DNA from: Hassallia byssoidea VB512170
GTDB taxonomy: Bacteria > Cyanobacteriota > Cyanobacteriia > Cyanobacteriales > Nostocaceae
Length of the DNA: 64,000 nt
Assembly (NCBI RefSeq): GCF_000817785.2
Contig: NZ_JTCM02000007.1
Coordinates: 77,368 to 141,367, forward strand
Direction: 5' to 3'
This document shows, piece after piece, positions 17,440-25,528 of this stretch (positions are counted from its first letter, which is position 1; each line of letters begins with the position of its first letter). The notes below the pieces were generated by a model. That model ran no database searches and was not told the DNA's origin. It worked only from the letters and a program-made list of their open reading frames with translations. The translations under genes and the position numbers were made by a program.

Positions 17440-18312
17440 TTGAAGCCAAATAATACCCTTAAATCTCAGCTATCTGAGGTTATTTATACACCCGAAAGTC
17501 TGCTCAAACATCCTTTAAAATTATTCCAACAAATGTGGCGAGATTTGTTAGCTTCTCGCGAACTTGCTCGACGCTTAATGATGCGGGATATCAGCGCTCA
17601 ATATCGGCAATCATTTTTAGGAATAATTTGGGCTTTTTTACCGCCAATTTTCATGGCAACTGGATTTACTCTTGCTAGTAATGCCAATGTAATTAATGTT
17701 GGCAAAACTGATTTACCCTATCCAGCTTATGTCATGTTCAGCACTGCATTGTGGCAAACTTTTGTCGAAGCTTTAAACGGTCCAATACAAGCAGTGACAG
17801 TCGCAAAACCAATGTTAGCAAGAGTCAACTTTCCTAGAGAAGCATTGATTTTGGCAAAGATAGGCGAAGTTTTTTTTAACTTTGCTATCAAGCTGATTTT
17901 AATCGTAGCGTTGTTTATTTGGTTTCGCGTTTCCGTAAGCTGGACAGTAATTTTAACTCCAGTGGCATTAATTCATTTAGTTTTATTAGGGACATTTATC
18001 GGTATTTTATTAGCTCCATTCGGTGTTTTATATCAAGATGTATCTAAAGCGTTAACTTTATTTACAGGCTTTTGGTTGTTTTTAACTCCCGTAGTTTATC
18101 CAATTCCCAGCGCTGGAACTTTTGGGTTTTTAGTAAAGCTAAATCCCGTTACACCTTTATTAGTAACAGCGCGAGAGTTAGCCACTACAGGAGTAGTATC
18201 AGATCCTTGGCGATTTTGGATAGTAAGTGTAATTACTATAGTTGGTTTGCTGTTAACTTGGATTGGATTTCGTCTAGCTATGCCTTATGTGGTTGAAAGA
18301 GTGAGTTCTTAA
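17440..18312 (+). CDS. ABC-2 type polysaccharide export permease (Wzm/TagG-like)
   Basis: 290 residues with six expected transmembrane helices. The N-terminal amphipathic part LASRELARRLMMRDISAQYR precedes TM1 (QSFLGIIWAFLPPIF), a signature of O-antigen/teichoic-acid exporters. It starts at TTG (17440) with a good Shine-Dalgarno AAGAGGTGAG about 6 nt upstream. The ATPase gene begins 2 nt after its stop, so the two are translationally coupled. It would export a lipid-linked glycan across the inner membrane. Confidence 0.92.
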   Translation: MKPNNTLKSQLSEVIYTPESLLKHPLKLFQQMWRDLLASRELARRLMMRDISAQYRQSFLGIIWAFLPPIFMATGFTLASNANVINVGKTDLPYPAYVMFSTALWQTFVEALNGPIQAVTVAKPMLARVNFPREALILAKIGEVFFNFAIKLILIVALFIWFRVSVSWTVILTPVALIHLVLLGTFIGILLAPFGVLYQDVSKALTLFTGFWLFLTPVVYPIPSAGTFGFLVKLNPVTPLLVTARELATTGVVSDPWRFWIVSVITIVGLLLTWIGFRLAMPYVVERVSS

Positions 18313-18314
18313 AA

Positions 18315-19589
18315 ATGACTAATTTTCTAGAACAAACCAAAGATACTGATGTAGTTATTTCGGTTGAAAACCTTTCTAAAAAGTTTTGTAGAGATTTAAA
18401 ACGGTCTTTATTATATGGCGTTCAAGATATTGCCACTGAGTTAGTAGGAGCAAATAGAAAAAGTGAAACTCTTCGTCCAAAAGAATTTTGGGCACTGAAT
18501 AATCTCAGCTTTCAACTGCGACGGGGAGAAGCACTAGGCTTAGTAGGTTCAAATGGAGCCGGTAAAAGTACGCTACTGAGAATAATTAGCGGTTTGATAA
18601 AACCTGATAGTGGCTGTGTGAAAGTTAGGGGAAAAGTAGCACCATTAATTGCATTAGGAGCCGGGTTTAATCCTATTCTCACCGGTCGAGAAAATATATA
18701 TGCAAATATGTCAATTCTCGGTCTATCAACTAAAGAAATCGAAGAGAGATTTAAAGATGTGATAGATTTTGCCGAAATTGCCGATGCGATTGATGCGCCG
18801 GTACAAACTTATAGTTCTGGTATGGCTGCAAGACTGGGATTTGCTTGTGCAGTTCATATAGAACCAGATATTTTACTAATCGATGAAGTGCTTGCCGTAG
18901 GTGATATTAAATTTAAAATGAAATGTCATCGCCAGTTATCTAAAATGCGAGAAAAAGGTACAGCTTTTATATTAGTTTCTCATAACTCTCATAGCGTATT
19001 AAATATTTGTGAATCTTCCGTATATCTTTCTAAGGGTAAGTTAATCGCTTTTGGAAGTACTGAAGCCGTAATTCGTAAATATGAAGAAGACTTGTGTCTA
19101 ATTGGCACAGAAAATGCTTTAGGTAAAATGGTTTTACCTGAAAAGCCAGAAAAAGAAAGTTTAGGTTTAGATATTGTTTCTCTTAGTTTTAAAGATGAAC
19201 AACAAAAAGCAATAGACACGCTGCTTTCTGGTGAGTCTGCTTATTTATGCGTCGAATGCAAAGCTTATAAGGAGGTGAAAAATGCAAATCTCGGTCTTTT
19301 AGTGACAGCGCTATCAGGAGAAAATGGTCTGGTTTTATATTTAACATCCAGTAGTGACAATGAAGAACTAACTATACCTCCAGGAAAATCAGAAATCCAA
19401 ATGTATATGCCTTACTGTTCTTTAATTCCTGGTGTATACAGTGCCAAAATCTACATTAGAAAAGGTGTTTACTCTTTTGATATTGTTGATTCTTTTAGAT
19501 TCACTGTAAAAACAAACAAAACTATCAGTCGATGTTTATTTTATCAACCACGTAAATGGCAAGTTGTCAGGAAGGTAGATAATGCATAA
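18315..19589 (+). CDS. ABC transporter ATPase with glycan-binding tail (Wzt/TagH-like)
   Basis: 424 residues. Walker A GSNGAGKST (78-86), signature YSSGM (166-170) and Walker B ILLIDEVLAVGD (186-197). About 150 residues after the ATPase (from about 265) form a beta-rich Wzt C-terminal domain, which in Wzt proteins recognises the terminal modification of the polymer. That implies the exported chain is capped before export, probably by one of the neighbouring glycosyltransferases. Partner of the permease directly upstream. Confidence 0.93.
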   Translation: MTNFLEQTKDTDVVISVENLSKKFCRDLKRSLLYGVQDIATELVGANRKSETLRPKEFWALNNLSFQLRRGEALGLVGSNGAGKSTLLRIISGLIKPDSGCVKVRGKVAPLIALGAGFNPILTGRENIYANMSILGLSTKEIEERFKDVIDFAEIADAIDAPVQTYSSGMAARLGFACAVHIEPDILLIDEVLAVGDIKFKMKCHRQLSKMREKGTAFILVSHNSHSVLNICESSVYLSKGKLIAFGSTEAVIRKYEEDLCLIGTENALGKMVLPEKPEKESLGLDIVSLSFKDEQQKAIDTLLSGESAYLCVECKAYKEVKNANLGLLVTALSGENGLVLYLTSSSDNEELTIPPGKSEIQMYMPYCSLIPGVYSAKIYIRKGVYSFDIVDSFRFTVKTNKTISRCLFYQPRKWQVVRKVDNA

Positions 19590-19695
19590 AATTCAAGTTT
19601 CCAGGGTAATTCTACATATAGCACTTTAACGAGTAACCGACATGACTGTAATGGTTGTGAAAGCTAGTTGTTTTATTACATTGAAGTAAATAAAA

Positions 19696-20694
19696 ATGGA
19701 AAAACTTGTTTCAGTAATAATACCCTGCTTTAATGCAGAAAGATGGATCGCAGAAGCAATTGATAGCTGTTTACGACAAACTTATCCAAACATCGAAATC
19801 ATTGTAATTGATGATGGCTCAACTGACAAGTCTTTAGAGATTATCAAAAGTTATGGAAATAAAATTATCTGGGAAAGTCTGCCTCATCAAGGAGGAAATC
19901 ATGCGAGAAATAGAGCTTTTGTTTTATCAAGAGGAGACTATATTCAGTATTTAGATGCGGATGACTATATTTTGCCGGAAAAAATAGAAAGGCAAGTTCG
20001 TTTTTTAGAGGAAACCGGCGCAGATGTTGTTTATGGTGATTGGAGACATCAACATCATTATAATGGAAGAAGTTTTTTGGATAAAATACAGGTTTCTAAA
20101 GCGCAAGTAGACATTTTAGAGTCATTACTAACAAATTGGTGGACAGCTGTTGCTTCTTTACTTTATAAAAGAAGCGCAGTAATAAATAGTGGTGGATGGG
20201 ATGAAAGTTTCCTGGCTGCCCAAGATAGAGATTTTTTCATCTCAGTGGTAATCAATGATGCCAAAGTTGTATATCAACCAGGTTGCTATTCAGTTTATAG
20301 ACGATACGGTAATGTAACAGTTTCTAGTTGGTCTGTAAGTTTATGGGTAAAAAGCCACTATTTAGTATTAGAAAAGGCAGAAAAAAAGCTATTAAACTTG
20401 AAAAAACTTTCTCTGAAGTATCGCTATGCTTTAGCTAAATCTTATTTCGATTTGGCTCGAGAATCTTTGTTTTTTGACTATTCACAATACTTACGATATT
20501 TAGAAAAAGCTTTAACTATCTTTCCTGATTTTAAGGGAAATAGTACAAAGGCAGTTTATAAATTTGCTCAAAATATTTGTGGCTTTCGGAGAGCCGAAAG
20601 AATTGCCTGTCGTATCTTCTTTGTCAGAAGAATTGTCAATTCAATTAGCGATCGCCTTTTTGACACAAAAGGCAAATTTGGTGTCACACCATAG
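19696..20694 (+). CDS. GT2 family glycosyltransferase
   Basis: 332 residues. The GT-A domain shows VSVIIPCFNAERWIAEAIDS, IDDGSTDKS and the DADD metal motif in IQYLDADDYILPEK. AQDRDFF is the usual catalytic-base region. The C-terminal third is basic and helical. Separated by 106 nt from the Wzt gene, same strand, so it likely belongs to the same polysaccharide pathway. Confidence 0.9.
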   Translation: MEKLVSVIIPCFNAERWIAEAIDSCLRQTYPNIEIIVIDDGSTDKSLEIIKSYGNKIIWESLPHQGGNHARNRAFVLSRGDYIQYLDADDYILPEKIERQVRFLEETGADVVYGDWRHQHHYNGRSFLDKIQVSKAQVDILESLLTNWWTAVASLLYKRSAVINSGGWDESFLAAQDRDFFISVVINDAKVVYQPGCYSVYRRYGNVTVSSWSVSLWVKSHYLVLEKAEKKLLNLKKLSLKYRYALAKSYFDLARESLFFDYSQYLRYLEKALTIFPDFKGNSTKAVYKFAQNICGFRRAERIACRIFFVRRIVNSISDRLFDTKGKFGVTP

Positions 20695-20775
20695 CACAAT
20701 CACGAACTTATGTCAAGCAAAAATCCCACGTTTCTGAAAAACTTGGGAATGTAATTACTTACGTATTTTTCCTAT

Positions 20776-21261
20776 TTAAAATCTTAAACCGACACCACCC
20801 TGCACGGAAAGAGCAGTACCCCCACCATCGCGGTAAGCATCAAAGGCAATGATCGCATTACCAAAAATCACCGTGTTACTATTCGGTACGACGTAATCAA
20901 CTCCCGGTTGCAAAGCAAAGCTGATTTTATTACCCACAGGTGAAGGTGTATCACCACCTGCCAGCACCAAACCAGCACCCAAATAAGCGTCAGTTTGCCA
21001 GTTTAGGGGCAAATCGTAAGAAACTGTGGGCACAACCGCTGTGCTTTGACCAACTAAAGCTTGTGCGCGAAAAGAAACAGGAGTTTCTAGAAGCTTGTAG
21101 CGGAAAGCAAGAACTCCCCCAATTTGACCACCGTCTGAAAGACCAACAGTCGGACCGACACCGACATAGCTACCATAAGCTACTTGAGCTTGTGCTGGTT
21201 GGGCAAAACTCACAAATGAACTAGCCAGAACTACTGACACTAAATACGGAAGATGCTTCAT
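20776..21261 (-). CDS. Secreted beta-barrel-like outer membrane protein
   Basis: 161 residues from the ATG at 21261, which has AGGAG seven nt upstream; an ATG at 21276 is possible. A Sec signal peptide MKHLPYLVSVVLASSFVSFAQPAQA precedes glycine-rich alternating strands that end in the phenylalanine-terminated GGVGLRF, the C-terminal signature of outer-membrane beta-barrels. About eight strands would fit. Function unknown. Confidence 0.75.
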   Translation of the reverse strand: MKHLPYLVSVVLASSFVSFAQPAQAQVAYGSYVGVGPTVGLSDGGQIGGVLAFRYKLLETPVSFRAQALVGQSTAVVPTVSYDLPLNWQTDAYLGAGLVLAGGDTPSPVGNKISFALQPGVDYVVPNSNTVIFGNAIIAFDAYRDGGGTALSVQGGVGLRF

Positions 21262-21367
21262 TTTCCGACTCCTCATATCACTTTAGATTATCGATGTTCA
21301 GTTTGATATTGACAAGCCTTGTTTGAAAAATAGCTACCTGACTCAAGGAAAGCTAGGCATAGTACAA

Positions 21368-21733
21368 TTAATTTCCTAAGGTTAACACTCCTAAAGGCAT
21401 ATCTACTAACAAATGACGAGTTTTTAACCACTGACGACTAAGTAAAACTTCTGACACCCCTTGTCCTACATGAACAGGAATGTCAAATTCATTTTCATCA
21501 ATTCGGACTTTTCCAGCATAGATATCAAATTTAACTTCTCCTCTTGCCATTCGCATATCTCGTTCACCAACACGAGTCCAATCAAGTCCTTGTAAGTCTT
21601 GTTCATCAATTACCAGCCAGCCAGAGAAGCCTGTATCTAGCATTACATCAATTGGCAGTTCTAATTCATCACCAGCAATCAGTTCAATCTCGAAAAACAA
21701 CTCATCTCTTTCACCAAACCAGCCCTCAATCAT
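21368..21733 (-). CDS. Clan AA (retropepsin-like) aspartic protease
   Basis: 121 residues, single-domain size expected for a homodimeric retropepsin. The catalytic motif is MLDTGFSGWLVI (DTG at 33-35), preceded by LPIDV. A second hydrophobic motif EVLLSRQWL near the end corresponds to the conserved ILG-type strand. ATG overlaps the upstream stop as ATGA, so it is translationally coupled to the 105-aa gene. Small proteases of this family are frequent in cyanobacteria but have no assigned target; within this toxin-antitoxin-like island the pair may act as a unit. Confidence 0.85.
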   Translation of the reverse strand: MIEGWFGERDELFFEIELIAGDELELPIDVMLDTGFSGWLVIDEQDLQGLDWTRVGERDMRMARGEVKFDIYAGKVRIDENEFDIPVHVGQGVSEVLLSRQWLKTRHLLVDMPLGVLTLGN

Positions 21734-22047
21734 ATTGTTCCAGATACCCCAGTCTCATTAATCTGGAAGAGATAAAAAGGAGCGTTAGGGTGCTTTTGAC
21801 GACACATATTCATAACCGCAATTTCATCTTTATCAATGAAATAATCTCCACTATTCGGTTCAACAGTTATGTACCAGTTGTAGTGAGTTTTAATTAACTC
21901 TGGTTGAACCTTGTCAAAAATCGGTTTGCAGCGTTGATAAAATGCCTCACGTTCAGCTTGTCGTTTGGCTTTCTGTTCTTCCGTCCACTGAATTTCTGGG
22001 AATATTCTTCCTCGTCGTGCTGTGCGCGTTGGTTTTGCTTCGGTCAT
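21730..22047 (-). CDS. Small charged protein coupled to aspartic protease
   Basis: 105 residues, basic N-terminal half (TRTARRGRIFPEIQWTEEQK then a KRQAEREAF helix) and a globular end with NWYITVEPNSGDYFIDKDE. I do not recognise a Pfam function. Its stop overlaps the protease start by 4 nt, and the order small partner first, enzyme second matches the MazF and ParE cassettes nearby. Confidence 0.7.
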   Translation of the reverse strand: MTEAKPTRTARRGRIFPEIQWTEEQKAKRQAEREAFYQRCKPIFDKVQPELIKTHYNWYITVEPNSGDYFIDKDEIAVMNMCRQKHPNAPFYLFQINETGVSGTI

Positions 22048-22156
22048 TGTTGTTTTATCAGCGTGTCTATTCTTTAATTTTTGCGTATTTTGGCTTTGTC
22101 TGCGCGTGGCGATCGCAGATATTTATTTCTTCCTTTATGATTGAAGCGATCGCTCT

Positions 22157-22678
22157 TTAACTTTTCCTATTTATCCAATCTTCCCCACCAGCTAATTGAG
22201 CTAGATAATCATCCATAATCGCTGGTAATTCTTTTGCCGAATAAGTATATGTTAAGGCAAGAAATCTAGTTGTTGTAGTTAAAATCTGCTTTCTATCCAG
22301 AATTGCTGATAGTTGAGAGCGAGTATATTTTCCGTGAAAAACTTCCAGACTTGCATCAGCTATAGCATCTTCAATTACTTCCTCTTCTATAAACGTTTCC
22401 CATTCATCTTTATTGATGTAGTAAGATGTTTTATTCTCTTTGATATTTAACTTTTTAATTTCTCTGATTGAATTGCGAATAGAATTTACCCAAGAACCAG
22501 TTAATCGCTGTTCTATTTGGTTTTTTATCAAATGAATCAACAGAATGTTTAAATAAGATTGAATATTACGCAGAATAGCTTGTTTACTCATGCCCTCTAA
22601 TTCATCAAGAATTACTAAAGCATCTGCGTATCTTCCTTCCAGGATACTATTTCTTAGTTCGATTAATTCTTGTGTCAT
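22157..22678 (-). CDS. DUF29 family protein
   Basis: 173 residues from the ATG at 22678 (AGGT upstream); the longer frame starts at TTG and is disfavoured. The helical core LIELRNSILEGRYADALVIL followed by LNILLIHLIKNQIEQRLTGSW matches DUF29 proteins, widespread in cyanobacteria and often near toxin-antitoxin genes. Function unknown. The C-terminal half, with KTSYYINKDEW, is an added domain. Confidence 0.72.
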   Translation of the reverse strand: MTQELIELRNSILEGRYADALVILDELEGMSKQAILRNIQSYLNILLIHLIKNQIEQRLTGSWVNSIRNSIREIKKLNIKENKTSYYINKDEWETFIEEEVIEDAIADASLEVFHGKYTRSQLSAILDRKQILTTTTRFLALTYTYSAKELPAIMDDYLAQLAGGEDWINRKS

Positions 22679-22779
22679 TTGTATTACCTGCAAGACTTAA
22701 CGGTGATAATCTAAATTTAACACTTGGAAGTCCCTATAAAAGCTAGTTGATAACAATAAGTTGAATTACTTAAGACTTA

Positions 22780-22855
22780 CCCAAAGAAACCCGGTTTTTA
22801 GGAAAAATCGTTGGTTTTACAACTAAATTTGGACGAATAAACCGGGTTTATGGCT
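22780..22855. repeat. Inverted-repeat element (AAACCCGGTTT)
   Basis: Arms AAACCCGGTTT (22787-22797) and AAACCGGGTTT (22839-22849) are perfect complements, with CTTAC/GTAAG flanks further out. It is a small hairpin-forming element in the spacer between the DUF29 gene and the MazF cassette. Confidence 0.75.
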
Positions 22856-22885
22856 GTTGCGTGCGTAAGTCCCGTTACTAACGCA

Positions 22886-23233
22886 TTACAAACCCAAACA
22901 GTAGCGAACCGCAGCTTCTACTTCCAGCATCTTGATATCTGACATCTTACCACCTGGGTCAGCAGGAAAGCGATTTGGGTCTAAAGAACGAACTTGAAAA
23001 CACAGGAAAACAGTTTCTATAGATAACCCACTATCACTTGGAGAAACTCTTACATTTGTTGGATAATCGCGCTTAATATTTGTTCCTTTTGTACCCACTA
23101 CTACAGTTACAACCAAAGGTAATTGATTTATAGTGTCTATAGATAACACCAAAACGGGTCGGGTTCCTGCCTGTTCTCTACCCTGTACGGGATTAAGATT
23201 AACAAAATAAATTTGTCCCCGCTCAATGCTCAC
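22886..23233 (-). CDS. MazF/PemK-like endoribonuclease toxin
   Basis: 115 residues. The opening RGQIYFVNLNPVQGREQAGT and RPVLVLS are diagnostic of MazF, an mRNA interferase. Conserved basic and acidic residues (R in the loop, T in TKGT) are present, so it should be active. It starts at GTG (23233) inside the antitoxin stop (GTGA overlap), which couples the two. Ends just before an inverted-repeat element. Confidence 0.9.
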   Translation of the reverse strand: MSIERGQIYFVNLNPVQGREQAGTRPVLVLSIDTINQLPLVVTVVVGTKGTNIKRDYPTNVRVSPSDSGLSIETVFLCFQVRSLDPNRFPADPGGKMSDIKMLEVEAAVRYCLGL

Positions 23234-23481
23234 AGTTTTTCTAAACCATCCATTTCAGTAACAGTAAATTCATCGTTGATAGAAGTAATTTCTCTTTGTA
23301 TATCTAAATCGCTAGCCATTGCAGCTAACTGCTCATCCATATATTTTTTCTCAATAAATTTATATGCTATTAGCTTCTTTTCTTGCACTTGTCTTTTAAT
23401 ACGTTCTAGAAGCCACTCTTGTTCTTCTAAAGACAAAGTACGGATTGAACGCTCTATTTCTAGTAAATGTGGTGATATCAT
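23230..23481 (-). CDS. MazF-associated antitoxin
   Basis: 83 residues, mostly helical and highly charged, LSLEEQEWLLERIKRQVQEK in the middle, ending in an acidic DEFTVTEMDGLEKL tail of the kind that wraps MazF. AAGG Shine-Dalgarno. It is not the classical AbrB-like MazE; this helical type is common in cyanobacterial MazF pairs. Assigned from position and charge. Confidence 0.8.
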   Translation of the reverse strand: MISPHLLEIERSIRTLSLEEQEWLLERIKRQVQEKKLIAYKFIEKKYMDEQLAAMASDLDIQREITSINDEFTVTEMDGLEKL

Positions 23482-23680
23482 ATTGCCTTTGTGCCAACAA
23501 CAGCCGATTTCATAAACATATTGTAGTTAACAAGACTGAGAATTCGCTCTTTACTCGTTTTAACTCACCCAAATACAACTTGACGGGAAATATCGATTGG
23601 GGTTTGTTCTGTAAGTCCAACCTACAGGATAAAGTTTACTATATAGCAAAACACCATAGTTTGAGGATTCATAGCAAGAG

Positions 23681-23932
23681 ATGAGGCAAGTAATTATGTA
23701 TAAAGATGAGGATAACTATTGGGTTGTGGAATGCCCAAGCCTGAAGGGATGTGTTAGCCAGGGTAAAACACAAGAAGAAGCGTTGTCAAATATTAAGGAA
23801 GCTATAACAGGCTACATTGCTGCTTTGGAAGAAGACGGTTTGCCTGTTCCAGAAGAAAATTTTGTATCTTTGCTAAGGAGCGATCGCCCTACAATGAATA
23901 AGGCAGCAAATCAGAGTAATCTTAAAATATAA
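23681..23932 (+). CDS. HicB-like antitoxin, orphan
   Basis: 83 residues, HicB fold: YKDEDNYWVVECPSLKGCVSQGKTQEEAL then NIKEAITGYIAALEEDGLPVP. HicB neutralises the HicA ribonuclease, but no HicA frame is found on either side. The following DNA is a broken DUF433 gene, so either HicA was lost or this HicB acts alone as a regulator. ATG at 23681 without a strong Shine-Dalgarno. Confidence 0.85.
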   Translation: MRQVIMYKDEDNYWVVECPSLKGCVSQGKTQEEALSNIKEAITGYIAALEEDGLPVPEENFVSLLRSDRPTMNKAANQSNLKI

Positions 23933-23953
23933 CCCAATCAATTTGGCAATCCT

Positions 23954-24186
23954 ATGAGTTGGCAAGAGCGAATCGTGATTAACCCAGAGATTCTGGTCGG
24001 TAAACCCACTATTAAGGGGACACGCAAGGCTTGTAGAATTTATCATTGAGCTGCTGGCAGAAGGATGTGCAAAATGCAGATATTTTGAGAAACTATCCAG
24101 GCTTAACGGTTGAAGATATCCAGGCTTGTTTAAGCTATGCCAGTATAATGTTGAAAGCTGAAAAAGTTTACCTATTACAGGTTTAA
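23954..24186 (+). pseudogene. Frameshifted DUF433 (VapB-like) gene
   Basis: From ATG 23954 it reads MSWQERIVINPEILVGKPTI then KGTR, the N-terminus of DUF433, a small antitoxin-like DNA-binding family. The frame breaks near 24027; another frame continues LVEFIIELLAEG, and a third frame gives NADILRNYPGLTVEDIQACL up to the stop at 24184. At least two indels are therefore needed. All parts are conserved, so the decay looks recent. Confidence 0.85.
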
Positions 24187-24190
24187 GTTG

Positions 24191-24526
24191 CTATTCATCC
24201 TCACTCATACCGAGTGTTTGTTGTGCAGCGTGTCTGATGTGCAGAATGCGGACAGTCAAGATATTTTCACCTTCCACAATGGTAAAAAGGATACGGTATG
24301 AGTTACGTCCTTGACCGTAGAGAAGTTGCCGAATTTCGTTGCTGAAATATTCATTCTCTCGTGCTATGGGACAACGCTTTGGCATTGTCGATAAAGATTC
24401 GATTGCTTTGAGCAACCCTGCATACCACTGGCTTGCGCTATGTTCAGATGTGATTTGAGATATCCTTAGAAATGCACCATCCGCCTCAGCTTCAGCCACA
24501 CTGGAAATTTCAATGCGGTATTTCAT
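24191..24526 (-). CDS. ParE/RelE-family toxin
   Basis: 111 residues with the RelE/ParE layout: MKYRIEISSVAEAEADGAFL start, helical ASQWYAGLLKAIESL, then the beta-sheet IRQLLYGQGRNSYRILFTI and the terminal TVRILHIRHAAQ. RelE cleaves ribosome-bound mRNA, ParE poisons gyrase; the residues seen do not decide between them. ATG overlaps the antitoxin stop (ATGA). Confidence 0.88.
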   Translation of the reverse strand: MKYRIEISSVAEAEADGAFLRISQITSEHSASQWYAGLLKAIESLSTMPKRCPIARENEYFSNEIRQLLYGQGRNSYRILFTIVEGENILTVRILHIRHAAQQTLGMSEDE

Positions 24527-24777
24527 GAATCGGTTGGCAGATTATACTTGCGACGTTGTTCTTCGGCAAACTCATCAAAAGAACGGAACCGCGCTGCCTC
24601 AAAATCATCCAACCCACGCTGGATACCCTCAATAGCTTCTTGCGAGTCTTGCGCTTCCCACTCCAAAACGCTAGCCAGCATTTGGGCTGCAACAATACTT
24701 ACATCCTGTCCGCTTTGTGCAGCTTTTTCACGAAGTCGCGCTTCGACTTCCGGACTGAGAGAAATTACTATGGTCAT
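24523..24777 (-). CDS. Antitoxin of ParE/RelE pair
   Basis: 84 residues from the ATG at 24777, which has AAGGAAG eight nt upstream; the longer GTG frame (24810) is rejected. MTIVISLSPEVEARLREKAA is a ribbon-helix-helix-like DNA-binding start, and FRSFDEFAEEQRRKYNLP is a toxin-binding tail. It should repress its own operon with the toxin. Confidence 0.85.
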   Translation of the reverse strand: MTIVISLSPEVEARLREKAAQSGQDVSIVAAQMLASVLEWEAQDSQEAIEGIQRGLDDFEAARFRSFDEFAEEQRRKYNLPTDS

Positions 24778-24865
24778 AGACTTGCTTCCTTTAATATCAA
24801 GCCTCTGCACGTCATTCTAACAGAGCTAGATAACAATTGTTTGCTGTTTGAATGAAGGCGATCGT

Positions 24866-24923
24866 CGCACTTTGCACAAACACAAAGAGCGAGTATTGCA
24901 CTTAATCTAAACTTGAAACCATA
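24866..24923. repeat. 58-bp dispersed repeat, copy 1
   Basis: Starts CGCACTTTGCACAAACACAA and ends GAAACCATA. It matches 26598-26655 at nearly every position. It lies upstream of the ParE cassette. Neither copy contains a reading frame. Confidence 0.85.
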
Positions 24924-24988
24924 TTGTTGTGTATCGATAAACTAAATTAACACTCTACAGCTTACCAAAACCGAAGTCGCAACAAATT

Positions 24989-25195
24989 TTACTCGTTTTT
25001 ATCGAAAGTCGATTGCTGAATTTGGGATTCAAGGTCTTGTTCCCACTGATTATTATCTGGGTCAATGGTAATCATACGTCCCGATGCTTTGGAACGATCT
25101 ATATATAGATGAAACGCTTCTAAATCTTCTCGGTGAGTCAAAACATATTGACGTAACTCGTCAATACTCATTGCGTCATAATTTGCCGTTGTCAT
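24989..25195 (-). CDS. DUF6887-like small protein
   Basis: 68 residues: MTTANYDAMSIDELRQYVLT and HREDLEAFHLYIDRSKASG then MITIDP. This is the pattern I remember for DUF6887, a small acidic protein always paired in cyanobacteria with a DUF6888 gene. ATGA overlap with the upstream gene. Function unknown; antitoxin-like pairing is only an inference from gene order. Confidence 0.75.
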   Translation of the reverse strand: MTTANYDAMSIDELRQYVLTHREDLEAFHLYIDRSKASGRMITIDPDNNQWEQDLESQIQQSTFDKNE

Positions 25196-25383
25196 GCCTC
25201 GTAACCTCCTGTTGGTTTAATCTCAAAGTCGAGGTTGTCTCCAGCTAACACGTATAGATTCCCAGTACGCTCATCTGTTCTGACAATTTCAACGCTTCTA
25301 TACTGCCACCCAGGATAGATAACATTTGTTAATCGATAGCATAGCCGATAAAGCCCTTGGGCTTGTTTATCTGTGGGTTCCAT
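25192..25383 (-). CDS. DUF6888-like small protein
   Basis: 63 residues. YRLCYRLTNVIYPGWQYRSV, then DERTGNLYVLAGDNLDFEIK and PTGGYEA is the layout I recall for DUF6888. First gene of an ATGA-coupled pair. It shares the cassette architecture of the neighbouring MazF and ParE systems, but no toxin fold is visible. Confidence 0.72.
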   Translation of the reverse strand: MEPTDKQAQGLYRLCYRLTNVIYPGWQYRSVEIVRTDERTGNLYVLAGDNLDFEIKPTGGYEA

Positions 25384-25528
25384 ACTCCTAAAAGTTTAAC
25401 TTACACACCTGATAATAGCGGCTTTGAGTATCGCATTTAGCCGCAGGGATTACGAGTGCGATACTCTTACAGAGTCACTCCGTGAACGCATTATTCCCTC
25501 AAATACCAAAAGCGCAGAGAAAGCAATC

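Noticed and set aside
23445-23684. 79-codon plus frame opposite the MazF antitoxin start
   Set aside because: Overlaps the antitoxin on the other strand and has no conserved features.
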